Positions 16,153-24,832 of a stretch of DNA of 64,000 nt are shown here, in pieces. Position 1 is the stretch's first letter; every line of letters starts with the position of its first letter. The notes under the pieces were generated by a model. It did no database searches and was not told the origin of the DNA. It saw nothing but the letters and a program-made list of their open reading frames with translations. The DNA comes from Pseudomonadota bacterium. Its GTDB lineage: Bacteria > Pseudomonadota > Alphaproteobacteria > Rhizobiales > Rhizobiaceae. The position numbers and the translations under genes are program-made. Location of the stretch: positions 12,905-76,904 of the forward strand of contig JAEYRU010000109.1 in NCBI GenBank assembly GCA_023435335.1, read 5' to 3'.

Positions 16153-18690
16153 ATGGCCCACCATAGGCACGATCATCACCACCACGCGGGCTGCTGCCAC
16201 GCCCCCGCTGACGCTGCGGGCCACGGGCCCGGCCACGGCGCCGCGCACGGGGCCGCGCATGACGAGGTGATCCGCGATCCCGTATGCGGAATGACGGTCG
16301 ACCCCGCCGCCGGCAAGCCGACGGCCGAGCACGAAGGCCGCACCTACCATTTCTGCAGCGAGAGCTGCCACAGGAAGTTCGTCGCCGCTCCCGAAGAATA
16401 TCTGGAGGCGACGGACCCGGTCTGCGGCATGAAGGTCGACCGCGCGTCGGCGCGCCACTTCATGCGCCACGAGGGCGAGAAGTTCTATTTCTGCTCCGCC
16501 GGCTGCAAGGCGAAATTCGAGGCCGATCCGGCGAAATACCTGGGCGACCGTCCTGCGCCGGAGCCGATGCCGGCGGGCACCCAGTACACCTGCCCGATGC
16601 ACCCGGAGATTATCCGCGACAAGCCCGGTTCCTGCCCCATCTGCGGCATGGCGCTGGAGCCGATGGGCGTACCGACCGGCGAGGAAGGGCCGAACCCCGA
16701 GCTCGTCGATTTCACCCGTCGCCTGTGGGTGAGCGCGCTGCTGTCGGCGCCGCTGGTCGTCGTGGCGATGGGGCCGATGCTCGGCCTGCCGCTGGGGCGC
16801 TGGATCGGCGCCGGAGCGCTGCCCTGGATCGAACTGGCGCTGGCGACGCCGGTCGTGGTCTGGGCGGCGATCCCCTTCTTCGAGCGCGGGTGGCACTCGA
16901 TCCTCAACCGCAGCCCCAACATGTGGACGCTGATCTCGATCGGCGTCGGCACGGCCTACGTCTACAGCGTGGTGGCCACGATCTTCCCCGACTTCTTCCC
17001 GCATTCCTTCCGCGAGCACGGCGGGCGGGTGCCGGTCTATTTCGAGGCGGCCGCCGTCATCGTGACGCTCGTCTTCGTCGGCCAGGTGCTGGAGCTGAAG
17101 GCGCGCGAGCGCACCGGCTCGGCCATCCGCGCCCTGCTCGACCTGGCCCCCAAGACCGCCCGCCGCATCGGGCCTGATGGGACCGAGACCGACGTGCCGC
17201 TGGACGAGGTGAAGACCGGCGACAGGCTGCGCATCCGTCCGGGCGATTCGGTACCGGTGGACGGCATCGTCCTCGAGGGGCGCTCGTCGGTGGACGAATC
17301 CATGATCACCGGCGAGCCGGTGCCGGTAGAGAAGACGATGGACGATCCGGTGACGGGCGGCACGCTGAACAAGAACGGCACGCTCGTCATGCGCGCCGAG
17401 AAGGTCGGCGCCGAGACGATGCTGTCGCGCATCGTGGAAATGGTCGCCAAGGCGCAGCGCAGCCGGGCTCCGATACAGGGGCTGGCCGACAGGGTATCGA
17501 GCTATTTCGTGCCTGCGGTCGTGCTCATCGCGATCGTCGCCTTCATCGTCTGGGCGATCTTCGGCCCCGAACCCAGCATGATCTTCGCCCTGGTGTCGGC
17601 CGTGTCGGTGCTCATCATTGCCTGCCCCTGCGCGCTGGGGCTCGCCACGCCGATGTCGATCATGACCGCGACCGGCCGCGGCGCCCAGGCGGGCGTGCTG
17701 ATAAAGGACGCCGAGGCGCTTGAGCGCTTTGCCAAGGTCGACACGCTGATCGTGGACAAGACCGGAACGCTGACGGTCGGCAAGCCGAGGCTCACCGACG
17801 TCGTCGCCGACGGCATGGACGAGCAGGAGTTGCTCGGCCTCGCCGCCAGCCTCGAGCGCGGCTCAGAGCACCCGCTCGCGGAAGCTATCGTCGAGGGGGC
17901 CGAGGAACGCGGCGCGGCGATCGTCACCGCCGGCGAGTTCGACGCCGTCACCGGCAAGGGCGTGACCGGGACGGTCTCTGGCCGCAAGGTGACGCTCGGC
18001 AACGCCGCCATGATGCAGGATCTGGGTGCCGGCACGGGTGCGCTGAGCACCCGGGCGGACTCACTGCGCGGCGAAGGCAAGACAGCGATGTTCGTCGCCG
18101 TGGATGGCAGGGTCGCGGGCATCGTCGCCGTGGCCGATCCGATCAAGGAGACGACCGCCGAGGCGATCCGCGCGCTGCATGAAAGCGGACTTCGCATCAT
18201 CATGGCGACGGGCGATAACGAGCGCACCGCGCGGGCGGTGGCCGGCAGCCTCGGCATCGACGAGGTGCGCGCCGATATCCTTCCCGAAGGCAAGCAGCAG
18301 CTCATCGAGGAACTGCAGGCCGGCGGCGCCAAGGTCGCCATGGCCGGAGACGGCGTCAACGACGCGCCGGCGCTTGCGGCGGCCGACGTCGGCATCGCCA
18401 TGGGAACGGGAGCGGACGTCGCCGTGGAGAGCGCCGGCATCACGCTGGTCAAGGGCGACCTCAACGGCATCGTGCGGGCAAGGCTGCTGGCGCGCGGCAC
18501 CATCCGCAACATCAAGCAGAACCTGTTCTTCGCCTTCGTCTACAATGCCGCGGGCGTGCCCATCGCGGCCGGGGTGCTCTACCCGGTGTTCGGCACGCTG
18601 CTGTCGCCGATCTTCGCGGCGGCGGCGATGAGCCTGTCGTCCGTGTCCGTCATCGGCAATGCGCTGCGGCTGCGCAGCCTAAGACTCTGA
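16153..18690 (+). CDS. copA: Copper-exporting P1B-type ATPase with two YHS domains
   Basis: The 845-residue pump begins with a histidine-rich tail, then two YHS domains (DPVCGMTVD...FCSESC and DPVCGMKVD...FCSAGC), then a heavy-metal-binding segment (YTCPMHPEI...CPICGM). The usual HMA domains are absent. The ATPase core is complete: TGEP, the membrane CPC at 491-493, the phosphorylation motif DKTGT with D535, SEHPL and GDGVNDAPAL. It exports monovalent copper from the cytoplasm to the periplasm. The CueR-type promoter and the cueR gene 19 bp downstream make copper the likely substrate rather than cadmium or zinc. Confidence 0.92.
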   Translation: MAHHRHDHHHHAGCCHAPADAAGHGPGHGAAHGAAHDEVIRDPVCGMTVDPAAGKPTAEHEGRTYHFCSESCHRKFVAAPEEYLEATDPVCGMKVDRASARHFMRHEGEKFYFCSAGCKAKFEADPAKYLGDRPAPEPMPAGTQYTCPMHPEIIRDKPGSCPICGMALEPMGVPTGEEGPNPELVDFTRRLWVSALLSAPLVVVAMGPMLGLPLGRWIGAGALPWIELALATPVVVWAAIPFFERGWHSILNRSPNMWTLISIGVGTAYVYSVVATIFPDFFPHSFREHGGRVPVYFEAAAVIVTLVFVGQVLELKARERTGSAIRALLDLAPKTARRIGPDGTETDVPLDEVKTGDRLRIRPGDSVPVDGIVLEGRSSVDESMITGEPVPVEKTMDDPVTGGTLNKNGTLVMRAEKVGAETMLSRIVEMVAKAQRSRAPIQGLADRVSSYFVPAVVLIAIVAFIVWAIFGPEPSMIFALVSAVSVLIIACPCALGLATPMSIMTATGRGAQAGVLIKDAEALERFAKVDTLIVDKTGTLTVGKPRLTDVVADGMDEQELLGLAASLERGSEHPLAEAIVEGAEERGAAIVTAGEFDAVTGKGVTGTVSGRKVTLGNAAMMQDLGAGTGALSTRADSLRGEGKTAMFVAVDGRVAGIVAVADPIKETTAEAIRALHESGLRIIMATGDNERTARAVAGSLGIDEVRADILPEGKQQLIEELQAGGAKVAMAGDGVNDAPALAAADVGIAMGTGADVAVESAGITLVKGDLNGIVRARLLARGTIRNIKQNLFFAFVYNAAGVPIAAGVLYPVFGTLLSPIFAAAAMSLSSVSVIGNALRLRSLRL

Positions 18691-18709
18691 CCATGGAAAG
18701 GACAACCGT

Positions 18710-19105
18710 ATGAACATCGGCACCGCTTCGGAACGCTCCGGCCTGCCTGCCAAGACGATCCGCTACTACGAGGACATCGGCCTGCTGCGGCCGCAACGGG
18801 CCGAGAACGGCTACCGCGACTATTCGGCCGGAGACGTCCACAGGCTGCGCTTTCTGCAGCGGGCACGCGGCCTGGGATTCTCCGTCGAGGAATGCCGCCA
18901 GCTCCTTTCGCTTTACAACGACAAGGAACGCGAGAGCGCCGACGTGAAGGCGATCGCGGCGGCGAAGCTCACCGAGATAGAGCGCAAGATCGCCGAGCTG
19001 GCGGCGATGAAGGAGATGCTCGGGCATCTCGTGGCGCACTGCCACGGCGACAACCGCCCCGACTGCCCGATTATGGACGAACTCGGTGGACAGTCGGTCC
19101 AGTAG
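18710..19105 (+). CDS. cueR: CueR, MerR-family Cu(I)-responsive activator
   Basis: The 131-residue protein has the MerR winged-helix DNA-binding domain (residues 1-70, KTIRYYEDIGLL and GYRDYS), a long dimerisation helix and the metal loop CHGDNRPDC (two cysteines seven residues apart) followed by PIM, as in CueR. The single-charge metal signature favours Cu(I), Ag(I) or Au(I). It is 19 bp behind copA and so is cotranscribed from the promoter it controls. Confidence 0.92.
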   Translation: MNIGTASERSGLPAKTIRYYEDIGLLRPQRAENGYRDYSAGDVHRLRFLQRARGLGFSVEECRQLLSLYNDKERESADVKAIAAAKLTEIERKIAELAAMKEMLGHLVAHCHGDNRPDCPIMDELGGQSVQ

Positions 19106-19350
19106 GATTGACTCAAGGGAAAACGCAAATCTCGTTTTTTCGAGTTCCGATTCTTGACCGCCGAGTCCCTGCCCCGTAAACCTATGAATGTCGGAGGCGA
19201 ATCACCTTGCCTCCGCAGGGGGCGGACGGTTCACGGAACCTCGAGAGGTTGCTCTCGGCCTGCACCGTACATGTACCAAGTATAGCGTCCAGATAGGTTT
19301 CAGCTGGGTCCTCGTGGCTCGGCTCGCAGAGGGATTCGAGCGGGGGCGCG

Positions 19351-20061
19351 ATGAACAGCATTGCTCGCTTTGAGGACGGGATCGAGGGGCTGGCGCTCCC
19401 CTCAAGCCGCACGGGTCTTGCCCGCTATCTCAACCGCCTGAGCCACAATGTCGGCGCCGACTCCTACATGCTGATCGAAGTGGCGCGCGAGGGCGACGCC
19501 GACGAGGCGCGCATCCTCGCCTCCAACTGGATTTACGACACCATCCGCGCCGTCGGCATGGAGATGATCCAGCGCATCGCCCATGCGTCGCCAACAGCCT
19601 TCATGGGCGCCCAGCCGCGCCTCTGGAGCCCTTCGGCCGAGGCTTCCGAGCGGTCCTTCATCAGCATCGAGGAAGCCGAGGCGCTGGAGACGGGCGGCCA
19701 TTTCGAGATCGCATCCGCGCGCGTCAAGGCGGCCGGCACCTGCTACTGCGTCGTCTTCTCGGCGCGTCGCCCGCGCAGCATCGACACGACCGGCCTTCCG
19801 GCCGCGCATGTCGCGCTTTCCTACGCTCTGTCGGCGCTCGCCAGGAGCGAGCCGGCGATAGCCGCCCGCAGCCCGATCTCGGAGCGCGAGCGCGAGTGCC
19901 TCTGCTGGGTGTCGCAGGGCAAGACGACGGATGAGGTGGCAGTCATCCTCGGCGTCTCGTCCAACACCGTGAACAGTTACGTCACCCACGCGATCCAGAA
20001 GCTCTCCGCCCGAAACCGCGCAATGGCGATCGCCAATGCGATCCGCGCCGGTTTCATCTGA
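19351..20061 (+). CDS. visN: VisN, LuxR-family master regulator of motility
   Basis: The 236-residue protein has an N-terminal ligand-binding-like domain (about 1-165) and a C-terminal LuxR helix-turn-helix (about 170-232: ISERERECLCWVSQG then DEVAVILGVSSNTVNSYV). In rhizobia VisN and VisR form a heteromeric global activator at the top of the flagellar and chemotaxis hierarchy, acting through rem. Adjacent visR and the flagellar cluster make the call firm. The 245-bp gap upstream holds a palindrome GTACATGTAC (19267-19276) and AACCTC-GA-GAGGTT (19237-19250), but I cannot define its promoter. Confidence 0.9.
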   Translation: MNSIARFEDGIEGLALPSSRTGLARYLNRLSHNVGADSYMLIEVAREGDADEARILASNWIYDTIRAVGMEMIQRIAHASPTAFMGAQPRLWSPSAEASERSFISIEEAEALETGGHFEIASARVKAAGTCYCVVFSARRPRSIDTTGLPAAHVALSYALSALARSEPAIAARSPISERERECLCWVSQGKTTDEVAVILGVSSNTVNSYVTHAIQKLSARNRAMAIANAIRAGFI

Positions 20062-20074
20062 TGCCCCAATCCGC

Positions 20075-20818
20075 ATGGCAGGCCCGATGCTGAACCCGCA
20101 AGCGCCGACGGACGTCCTCCCGCCGATCGCGGAACGCGCGCCGGACGGGGCTCTCGCGGATGTGGCGCAGTGTTTCCGGCAGATCGGGGAAGAAGCCGGC
20201 GCAGACGATTTCAGCCTCTTTCTGGTTTCGCCGGGAGAGTGCAGCCGGCTGACGCCAATCCTCGACGCCAGTCACCCGCAGATATCGAAGAAGACGGAGT
20301 TGCTGGCGCTCTCGCTGGGCGATCCCTTTGCCGGAAGAGTTGCCCGCACCACGCAGCCATGCTGGTGGGCGCACGGCGACGACAGCCGCACCGCCGCGAG
20401 CCTGGCACGCTGTCTCTGGGCCGAGCGGGTCGCGGCGCCCCACCAGGGCATCGGGCCGGCACTGGCGCTGGCGCTGGTCGACGAGCGTGACCAGGCAGGG
20501 GCCATCGTGCTGTCGGGGGACCGGATCGAAGTGTCGATGCCGGCGCTGGCCGACATGCAGGCGCGCTGCCTCGCCCTGTTTTCCCGCGTGACCGGGCTGC
20601 GCAAGGTGGCGCCAGGCGTTGCCCCTTCGATCTCGCGGCGCGAACTCGAATGCCTGGTGCTCACCGCCAACGGGCAGACCAGCGAGGAGATCGCCGCGCG
20701 GCTCGGCCTGTCGGTGCACACCGCCAACCAGTATCTCACCAGTTCGACGCACAAGCTGAACGCGGTCAACCGCATGCATGCGGTCGCCAAGGCGATGCGC
20801 ATGGGCCTGATCGACTGA
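20075..20818 (+). CDS. visR: VisR, LuxR-family partner of VisN
   Basis: About 247 residues: an N-terminal sensor-like domain and a C-terminal LuxR helix-turn-helix (ISRRELECLVLTANG then EEIAARLGLSVHTANQYL). It starts 13 bp after visN and will be cotranscribed. The start is uncertain: ATG at 20075 or ATG at 20087, the latter with a weak GGCAGG ribosome site. VisR works with VisN to switch on rem and the motility regulon. Both proteins share the same layout, as expected for a paralogous pair. Confidence 0.9.
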   Translation: MAGPMLNPQAPTDVLPPIAERAPDGALADVAQCFRQIGEEAGADDFSLFLVSPGECSRLTPILDASHPQISKKTELLALSLGDPFAGRVARTTQPCWWAHGDDSRTAASLARCLWAERVAAPHQGIGPALALALVDERDQAGAIVLSGDRIEVSMPALADMQARCLALFSRVTGLRKVAPGVAPSISRRELECLVLTANGQTSEEIAARLGLSVHTANQYLTSSTHKLNAVNRMHAVAKAMRMGLID

Positions 20819-20840
20819 ACGACGTCTGATCCCCGCGGGG

Positions 20841-21281
20841 TCAGCCGGCCAGCCGCATCGGCGGTGTCTTGCGGATGCGCGCCGCAGCCAGAGCGCTTTC
20901 CAGGAAGGCGGAATTCGCGTCCGGATCCTCGGAAGGCTCGTCGAACGACACATAGGTCACGTCCACGGCCGCATGCTCGTCGCTCATGATGAGCGTGAAA
21001 TACACGGTGGCTCCCACCGGCTTCAGCTCGAGGTCGAGCATGACGCGCGGCGGCAGGCTCCAGCCCGCGTGGACGTCGCCGCCATGCCCGAGCCGCAGCG
21101 TGCCGGGAATGAAGAACAGCTCCGCTGCGGAATCAACGATGTCCGCGATGTTGGCGTACTGCTCCAGCCGGATGAAGGCGATGTAGTCGGCCGCCTCGAT
21201 CATCCTCAGTTCGCTGACCACCTCCTTGATGGATTCGGCGACGATCTTCTCGCGGGAGGGGTAGTGCGGCTGGCGGTCCAT
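20841..21281 (-). CDS. Conserved hypothetical protein at the end of the flhB operon
   Basis: The 146-residue protein is soluble and acidic, with predicted alternating helices and strands, and no recognised motif. Its ATG overlaps the flhB stop (TGATG), so it is translationally coupled to flhB and should be made with the flagellar motor genes. A gene of unknown function holds this place in other rhizobial flagellar clusters. Its role is unknown; context suggests a flagellar accessory protein. Confidence 0.75.
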   Translation of the reverse strand: MDRQPHYPSREKIVAESIKEVVSELRMIEAADYIAFIRLEQYANIADIVDSAAELFFIPGTLRLGHGGDVHAGWSLPPRVMLDLELKPVGATVYFTLIMSDEHAAVDVTYVSFDEPSEDPDANSAFLESALAAARIRKTPPMRLAG

Positions 21282-22369
21282 CAATCGATCCTGCTACGGG
21301 CCGCTGCCGGGTTGCGCGCGTAGACGATGCGCACCAGTTCAGCGACTGCCTGGTAAAATTGAGCCGGTATCATGCTATCTATCGAGACTTGCTTGTACAT
21401 GGAGCGGGCGAGCGCAACGTCCTCGAAAACCGGGATTCCGTTGGCCTCGGCGATCTCCCTTATGCGCAGGGCGATCAGGTCCTGACCCTTCGCGACGACC
21501 ACGGGCGCCGCATCCTTGTCGCGGGTGTAGCGCAGCGCGATCGAGTAGTGCGTCGGGTTGGCGATGACCAGCGTGGCCGTCGGTACTGCCGCAATCATGC
21601 GCTGGCGGGCGCGGTCGCGCTGCAGCGAGCGCATGCGCATGCGCACCAGCGGGTCGCCGATGGTCTGCTTCAGCTCGTCCTTCACTTCCTGCTTCGTCAT
21701 GCGCAGGTCGTGCAGCCAGTGATAGCGCGACCACGCGATATCCGCCGCCGCGACGATGACCATCGCGAGTGCGATCCACATGATCACGTCCTGCGCGATG
21801 CCCGCGATCACCGAGCCGAACACCACCGGATGCGTGATCATGCCCGACAGCAGCTGCGAGGCGGCCTCACGCATGGCGACGGCCAGGATGATGCCGGCGA
21901 ACAGCAGCTTGGCGATCTGCTTGAGGAACTCGACGAAGCCCTTGACGCCGAAAATGCGGCTCCAGCCCTGCTTCAGCGATATGCGCGACGCCTGCGGACG
22001 GATGCGCTCGAGCACGAAGCGCGGGGTGTTCTGCAGCATCGATGCCGCCAGCGCCGCGCTGACCAGCAGCAGCATGAGCACGACGAGCACCTTGCCCACC
22101 TCGAGACCAACCAGGCGGAAGATCAGCAGCACGTCCTGCTGGCGCTCGAGAGGCCACTCCTCCGGCCGCTCCAGGAAGATGGACAGGAAATTCGAGATCT
22201 GGGCCACGCTGTTCTGGGCGAAGAACATCGCGAAGACGAGGATGGCGAGGAACGAGGCGAGGACCGGGGCTTCCTTCGCGAAGGGAAGCTGGCCCTTCTC
22301 GATGGTGTCGCGAATCTTCTTTTCAGAAGCTTCTTCTGTCTTGCTTTCCTTGTCCGGCTGCTCGCTCAC
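21281..22369 (-). CDS. flhB: FlhB, flagellar export gate protein
   Basis: The 362-residue protein has the FlhB layout: charged N-terminus, four membrane segments (roughly residues 30-210) and a cytoplasmic domain with the self-cleavage motif NPTH (in ANPTHYSIAL). Cleavage there switches export from hook to filament substrates. The start is GTG. It lies 25 bp after fliG in the motA-fliM-fliN-fliG-flhB unit, and its stop overlaps the next small gene. Confidence 0.95.
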   Translation of the reverse strand: MSEQPDKESKTEEASEKKIRDTIEKGQLPFAKEAPVLASFLAILVFAMFFAQNSVAQISNFLSIFLERPEEWPLERQQDVLLIFRLVGLEVGKVLVVLMLLLVSAALAASMLQNTPRFVLERIRPQASRISLKQGWSRIFGVKGFVEFLKQIAKLLFAGIILAVAMREAASQLLSGMITHPVVFGSVIAGIAQDVIMWIALAMVIVAAADIAWSRYHWLHDLRMTKQEVKDELKQTIGDPLVRMRMRSLQRDRARQRMIAAVPTATLVIANPTHYSIALRYTRDKDAAPVVVAKGQDLIALRIREIAEANGIPVFEDVALARSMYKQVSIDSMIPAQFYQAVAELVRIVYARNPAAARSRID

Positions 22370-22394
22370 CGGCTATTCCCCCGCGCCGGAGGCC

Positions 22395-23417
22395 TCATGC
22401 GGCCTGTTCCTGGTCGAGCGCGTTGGGCAGTTCCACCAGCCCTTCGCCGGCCAGGCGGATCGCATCCGCCGCGATGCTCTTGCGAGCCCGCGCGATCTCG
22501 TCGGCGGGCGGCGTGCCGACGCTGTCCTGCAGCTCGGATTCGATCATGCGGCGCGAACGCGCGCCGATCGCCGAGAGCACGGCTTCGGTCAGCTCCGGCG
22601 GCGTCTCGCCGCGTAGGGCCAGCGTGATCAGCTCCGTCGGCAGGCTGTCGAACAGCGCCACGCGCGACTTCTGCGACAGCTTCACCACGTCCTCGAACGA
22701 GAACAGCTTGGCGCGCAGGGTCTCGATGTCGGGGGCGCCCGCCGCCTCGACATCCGCCATCACGTCGTCGAGCTGCGACTTGTCGAGCTCGTTGAGCACG
22801 TTGGCGACCCGCGCCTGGCCGGCCGAGATGTTCTTCACGTTGGCTTCCGCCTCGAGCCTGATGCGCAGCTGCCGCTCCACGATCGACTTCGCCCTCTCGC
22901 GCACCGCTCCGAGCGAGATCATCCGCTTCACTGCCTCGCCGCGCACCTGCTTGGGCAGGCTGAGGATGGCGCCCGCGGCTGCGGATGGCGCGACACTGGC
23001 GAGTATCATGGCGATGGTCTGCGGATGCTCGTTCTCCACGAGCGCGGCGAGCCGCGCCGGCGCGAGCCGCTCCAGATCTGGCCAGATCGGCGGCGGCGCT
23101 TCCGCGGCCACGACGGCCTTCGTCCCTTCCATGATCGCGGTGATCTCGTCCGGCGTCAGCGACTCGTTGAGGATGCTGGTCATCGTGTCGCCGGAATCGA
23201 GGAGGCCCGCGCCTTCCGCGAATTCGGCCTCGAACTCGGCCACGATGCGCTCGAGCTCGCTCTGCGGAATCGTCTTCAGCGACCGCGCGGCCTCGATCAG
23301 CGCCTTGAGCTCTTCCTGCTTGAAGAACTTGAGCAGACGCCCGGCGGACGGCTTGCCCATCGCCACGAGAATGGCGGCAGCCTTCTGGGAGCGGGACAGG
23401 CCGGCGAAGTGATTCAT
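22395..23417 (-). CDS. fliG: FliG, flagellar motor switch protein
   Basis: The 340-residue protein shows the three FliG regions: an N-terminal FliF-binding domain, the middle domain with the EHPQT motif (ENEHPQTIAMILASV) and a C-terminal torque domain whose charged helix faces MotA. It forms the upper C-ring and couples stator torque to the rotor. The ATG is clear. It lies between fliN and flhB on the minus strand, the standard rhizobial order. Confidence 0.95.
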   Translation of the reverse strand: MNHFAGLSRSQKAAAILVAMGKPSAGRLLKFFKQEELKALIEAARSLKTIPQSELERIVAEFEAEFAEGAGLLDSGDTMTSILNESLTPDEITAIMEGTKAVVAAEAPPPIWPDLERLAPARLAALVENEHPQTIAMILASVAPSAAAGAILSLPKQVRGEAVKRMISLGAVRERAKSIVERQLRIRLEAEANVKNISAGQARVANVLNELDKSQLDDVMADVEAAGAPDIETLRAKLFSFEDVVKLSQKSRVALFDSLPTELITLALRGETPPELTEAVLSAIGARSRRMIESELQDSVGTPPADEIARARKSIAADAIRLAGEGLVELPNALDQEQAA

Positions 23418-23454
23418 GCTGCAAAGGCCCCGATCATGGAAGCGAACCGCCTGG

Positions 23455-23856
23455 TCATTGTCCTGGCTTGGCCGCGGCGATCTCGGTGAGCTTTATCCCG
23501 AAGCGCGACGGGTCGTGTTCCAGCACGGTGATCTCGCCGCGCGCGATCTTGCGGCCGTTCACCACCAGGTCCACCGGCTCGCCGATGCGGCGGTTGAGCG
23601 CCACGGTCGACCCCTTCTGCAGCGCCATCAGGTCGGAAACCGCCATCTCCGTGCTGCCGAGCACGATCTGCACCTCGACCGGGATGTTGAGGATGATGTT
23701 CGAGTTCGGCGAACCGGCCGGGCCGGAGGCGGACGCCCCCTTGGCGCGCTGCTCCTCGTTGAGCACGCCCCGCAGCTCTTCGATCGCCTTGTTGAGCTGA
23801 TCTTCTTCCTCGATCTGCTCGGTCGGCTCGATCGGCGCGGGTTGCGGCTTGCTCAT
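23455..23856 (-). CDS. fliN: FliN, flagellar motor switch protein
   Basis: The 133-residue protein has a charged, low-complexity N-terminal part and a C-terminal SpoA domain (about residues 55-128: VQIVLGSTEMAVSDL, then GEPVDLVVNGRKIARGEI). It forms the base of the C-ring with FliM. I chose the second in-frame ATG, preceded by AGGAG eight bases upstream; the one six codons earlier would include that ribosome site. Confidence 0.93.
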   Translation of the reverse strand: MSKPQPAPIEPTEQIEEEDQLNKAIEELRGVLNEEQRAKGASASGPAGSPNSNIILNIPVEVQIVLGSTEMAVSDLMALQKGSTVALNRRIGEPVDLVVNGRKIARGEITVLEHDPSRFGIKLTEIAAAKPGQ

Positions 23857-23886
23857 GGCGACTTCTCCTGACATTCGGCTGGCCGC

Positions 23887-24807
23887 TCAGGCGGTCAGCA
23901 ATCCTTCGACGAAATCCTGCTGCGCGTCGAACGGCTGCACGATGCGCACGGTGTAGTTCTGCCCCAGCTTCCCGAACTCGCACAGGAAGAGCGTCTGGTC
24001 CTTGGCCGACAGCCGCGTCTGCGTGGGCGCCTGTTCCGGCATCTCGATCAACTGCCCGACCTGCAGCGAAGCGACGTCCGCCAGCGTGAGGCGCGCCAGC
24101 GGGATGGTCGCCTGCAGCGAGACCGACGAGCGCATGACCTCCTCGCTGAACCGCTCGCGCCAGCCCGAGGCTGACGACTGGGTGGCCGACCCGCGATTCT
24201 CCATCAGTACACGCTGCGGGATGGTGACGCACACCTTGCCGCGGCTTTGGCCGAGGGCGATTTCGAAGACCACGCGCGCCGCGGGCCCGTCGCGGATGAC
24301 GCGCCTGGCGATGTCGTCGCCGGCGATCGGAGCCGGCAGCGGAAAGCGGATGCCGAGCGCGCGCGCGCCGGACCCGTTGAAGGCGGTGGCAAACAGCTCG
24401 AACAGCCGGGCCGCGACCTCCAGCTCGATGGTGGTGAGCGTCCGGCCGATCGGGGCGACGGGCAGATCCTCGTCCGCTCCGAACATGCCGCAGACAGCGA
24501 TCGCCAGCGCGTCGGCATCGATCGTCATGAGCAGGGCGTCGGGCGAGGTGTCGGCGGCGGCGATCACCATTGCGCCGAAACCGCCGGGCGCCGGGCGCGC
24601 CGAAACGAAGCGCGCGATCTCGATCGACTTGCACTCCGCCGCGACAGGCACCGAGAATTCCTGCTCGAACGCACCGCCGAGCTCCGCCAGGCACCGGTCC
24701 GCGCAGGCACGGGCCGTTTCGATCACCCTGTCGGGATCGGCCGTCGCGCCGGTCAGCCCCTCGACGATCTGGGTCAGCATTTCGCTATGTGAATCCGGCT
24801 TCGTCAT
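23887..24807 (-). CDS. fliM: FliM, flagellar motor switch protein (divergent)
   Basis: The 306-residue protein has a FliM-like middle region and a C-terminal SpoA domain (VSLQATIPLARLTLADVASLQVGQLIEM then RLSAKDQTLFLCEFGKLGQNYTVRI). The canonical N-terminal CheY-binding peptide (LSQxEIDxLL) is not visible; the protein begins instead MTKPDSHSEMLTQIVEGLTG. Position between motA and fliN and the SpoA domain support the call. Rhizobial motors vary speed rather than reverse, which may relate to the different N-terminus; that is inference. Confidence 0.88.
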   Translation of the reverse strand: MTKPDSHSEMLTQIVEGLTGATADPDRVIETARACADRCLAELGGAFEQEFSVPVAAECKSIEIARFVSARPAPGGFGAMVIAAADTSPDALLMTIDADALAIAVCGMFGADEDLPVAPIGRTLTTIELEVAARLFELFATAFNGSGARALGIRFPLPAPIAGDDIARRVIRDGPAARVVFEIALGQSRGKVCVTIPQRVLMENRGSATQSSASGWRERFSEEVMRSSVSLQATIPLARLTLADVASLQVGQLIEMPEQAPTQTRLSAKDQTLFLCEFGKLGQNYTVRIVQPFDAQQDFVEGLLTA

Positions 24808-24832
24808 GGGGATTCGTACGCTTTCTCTAGCC

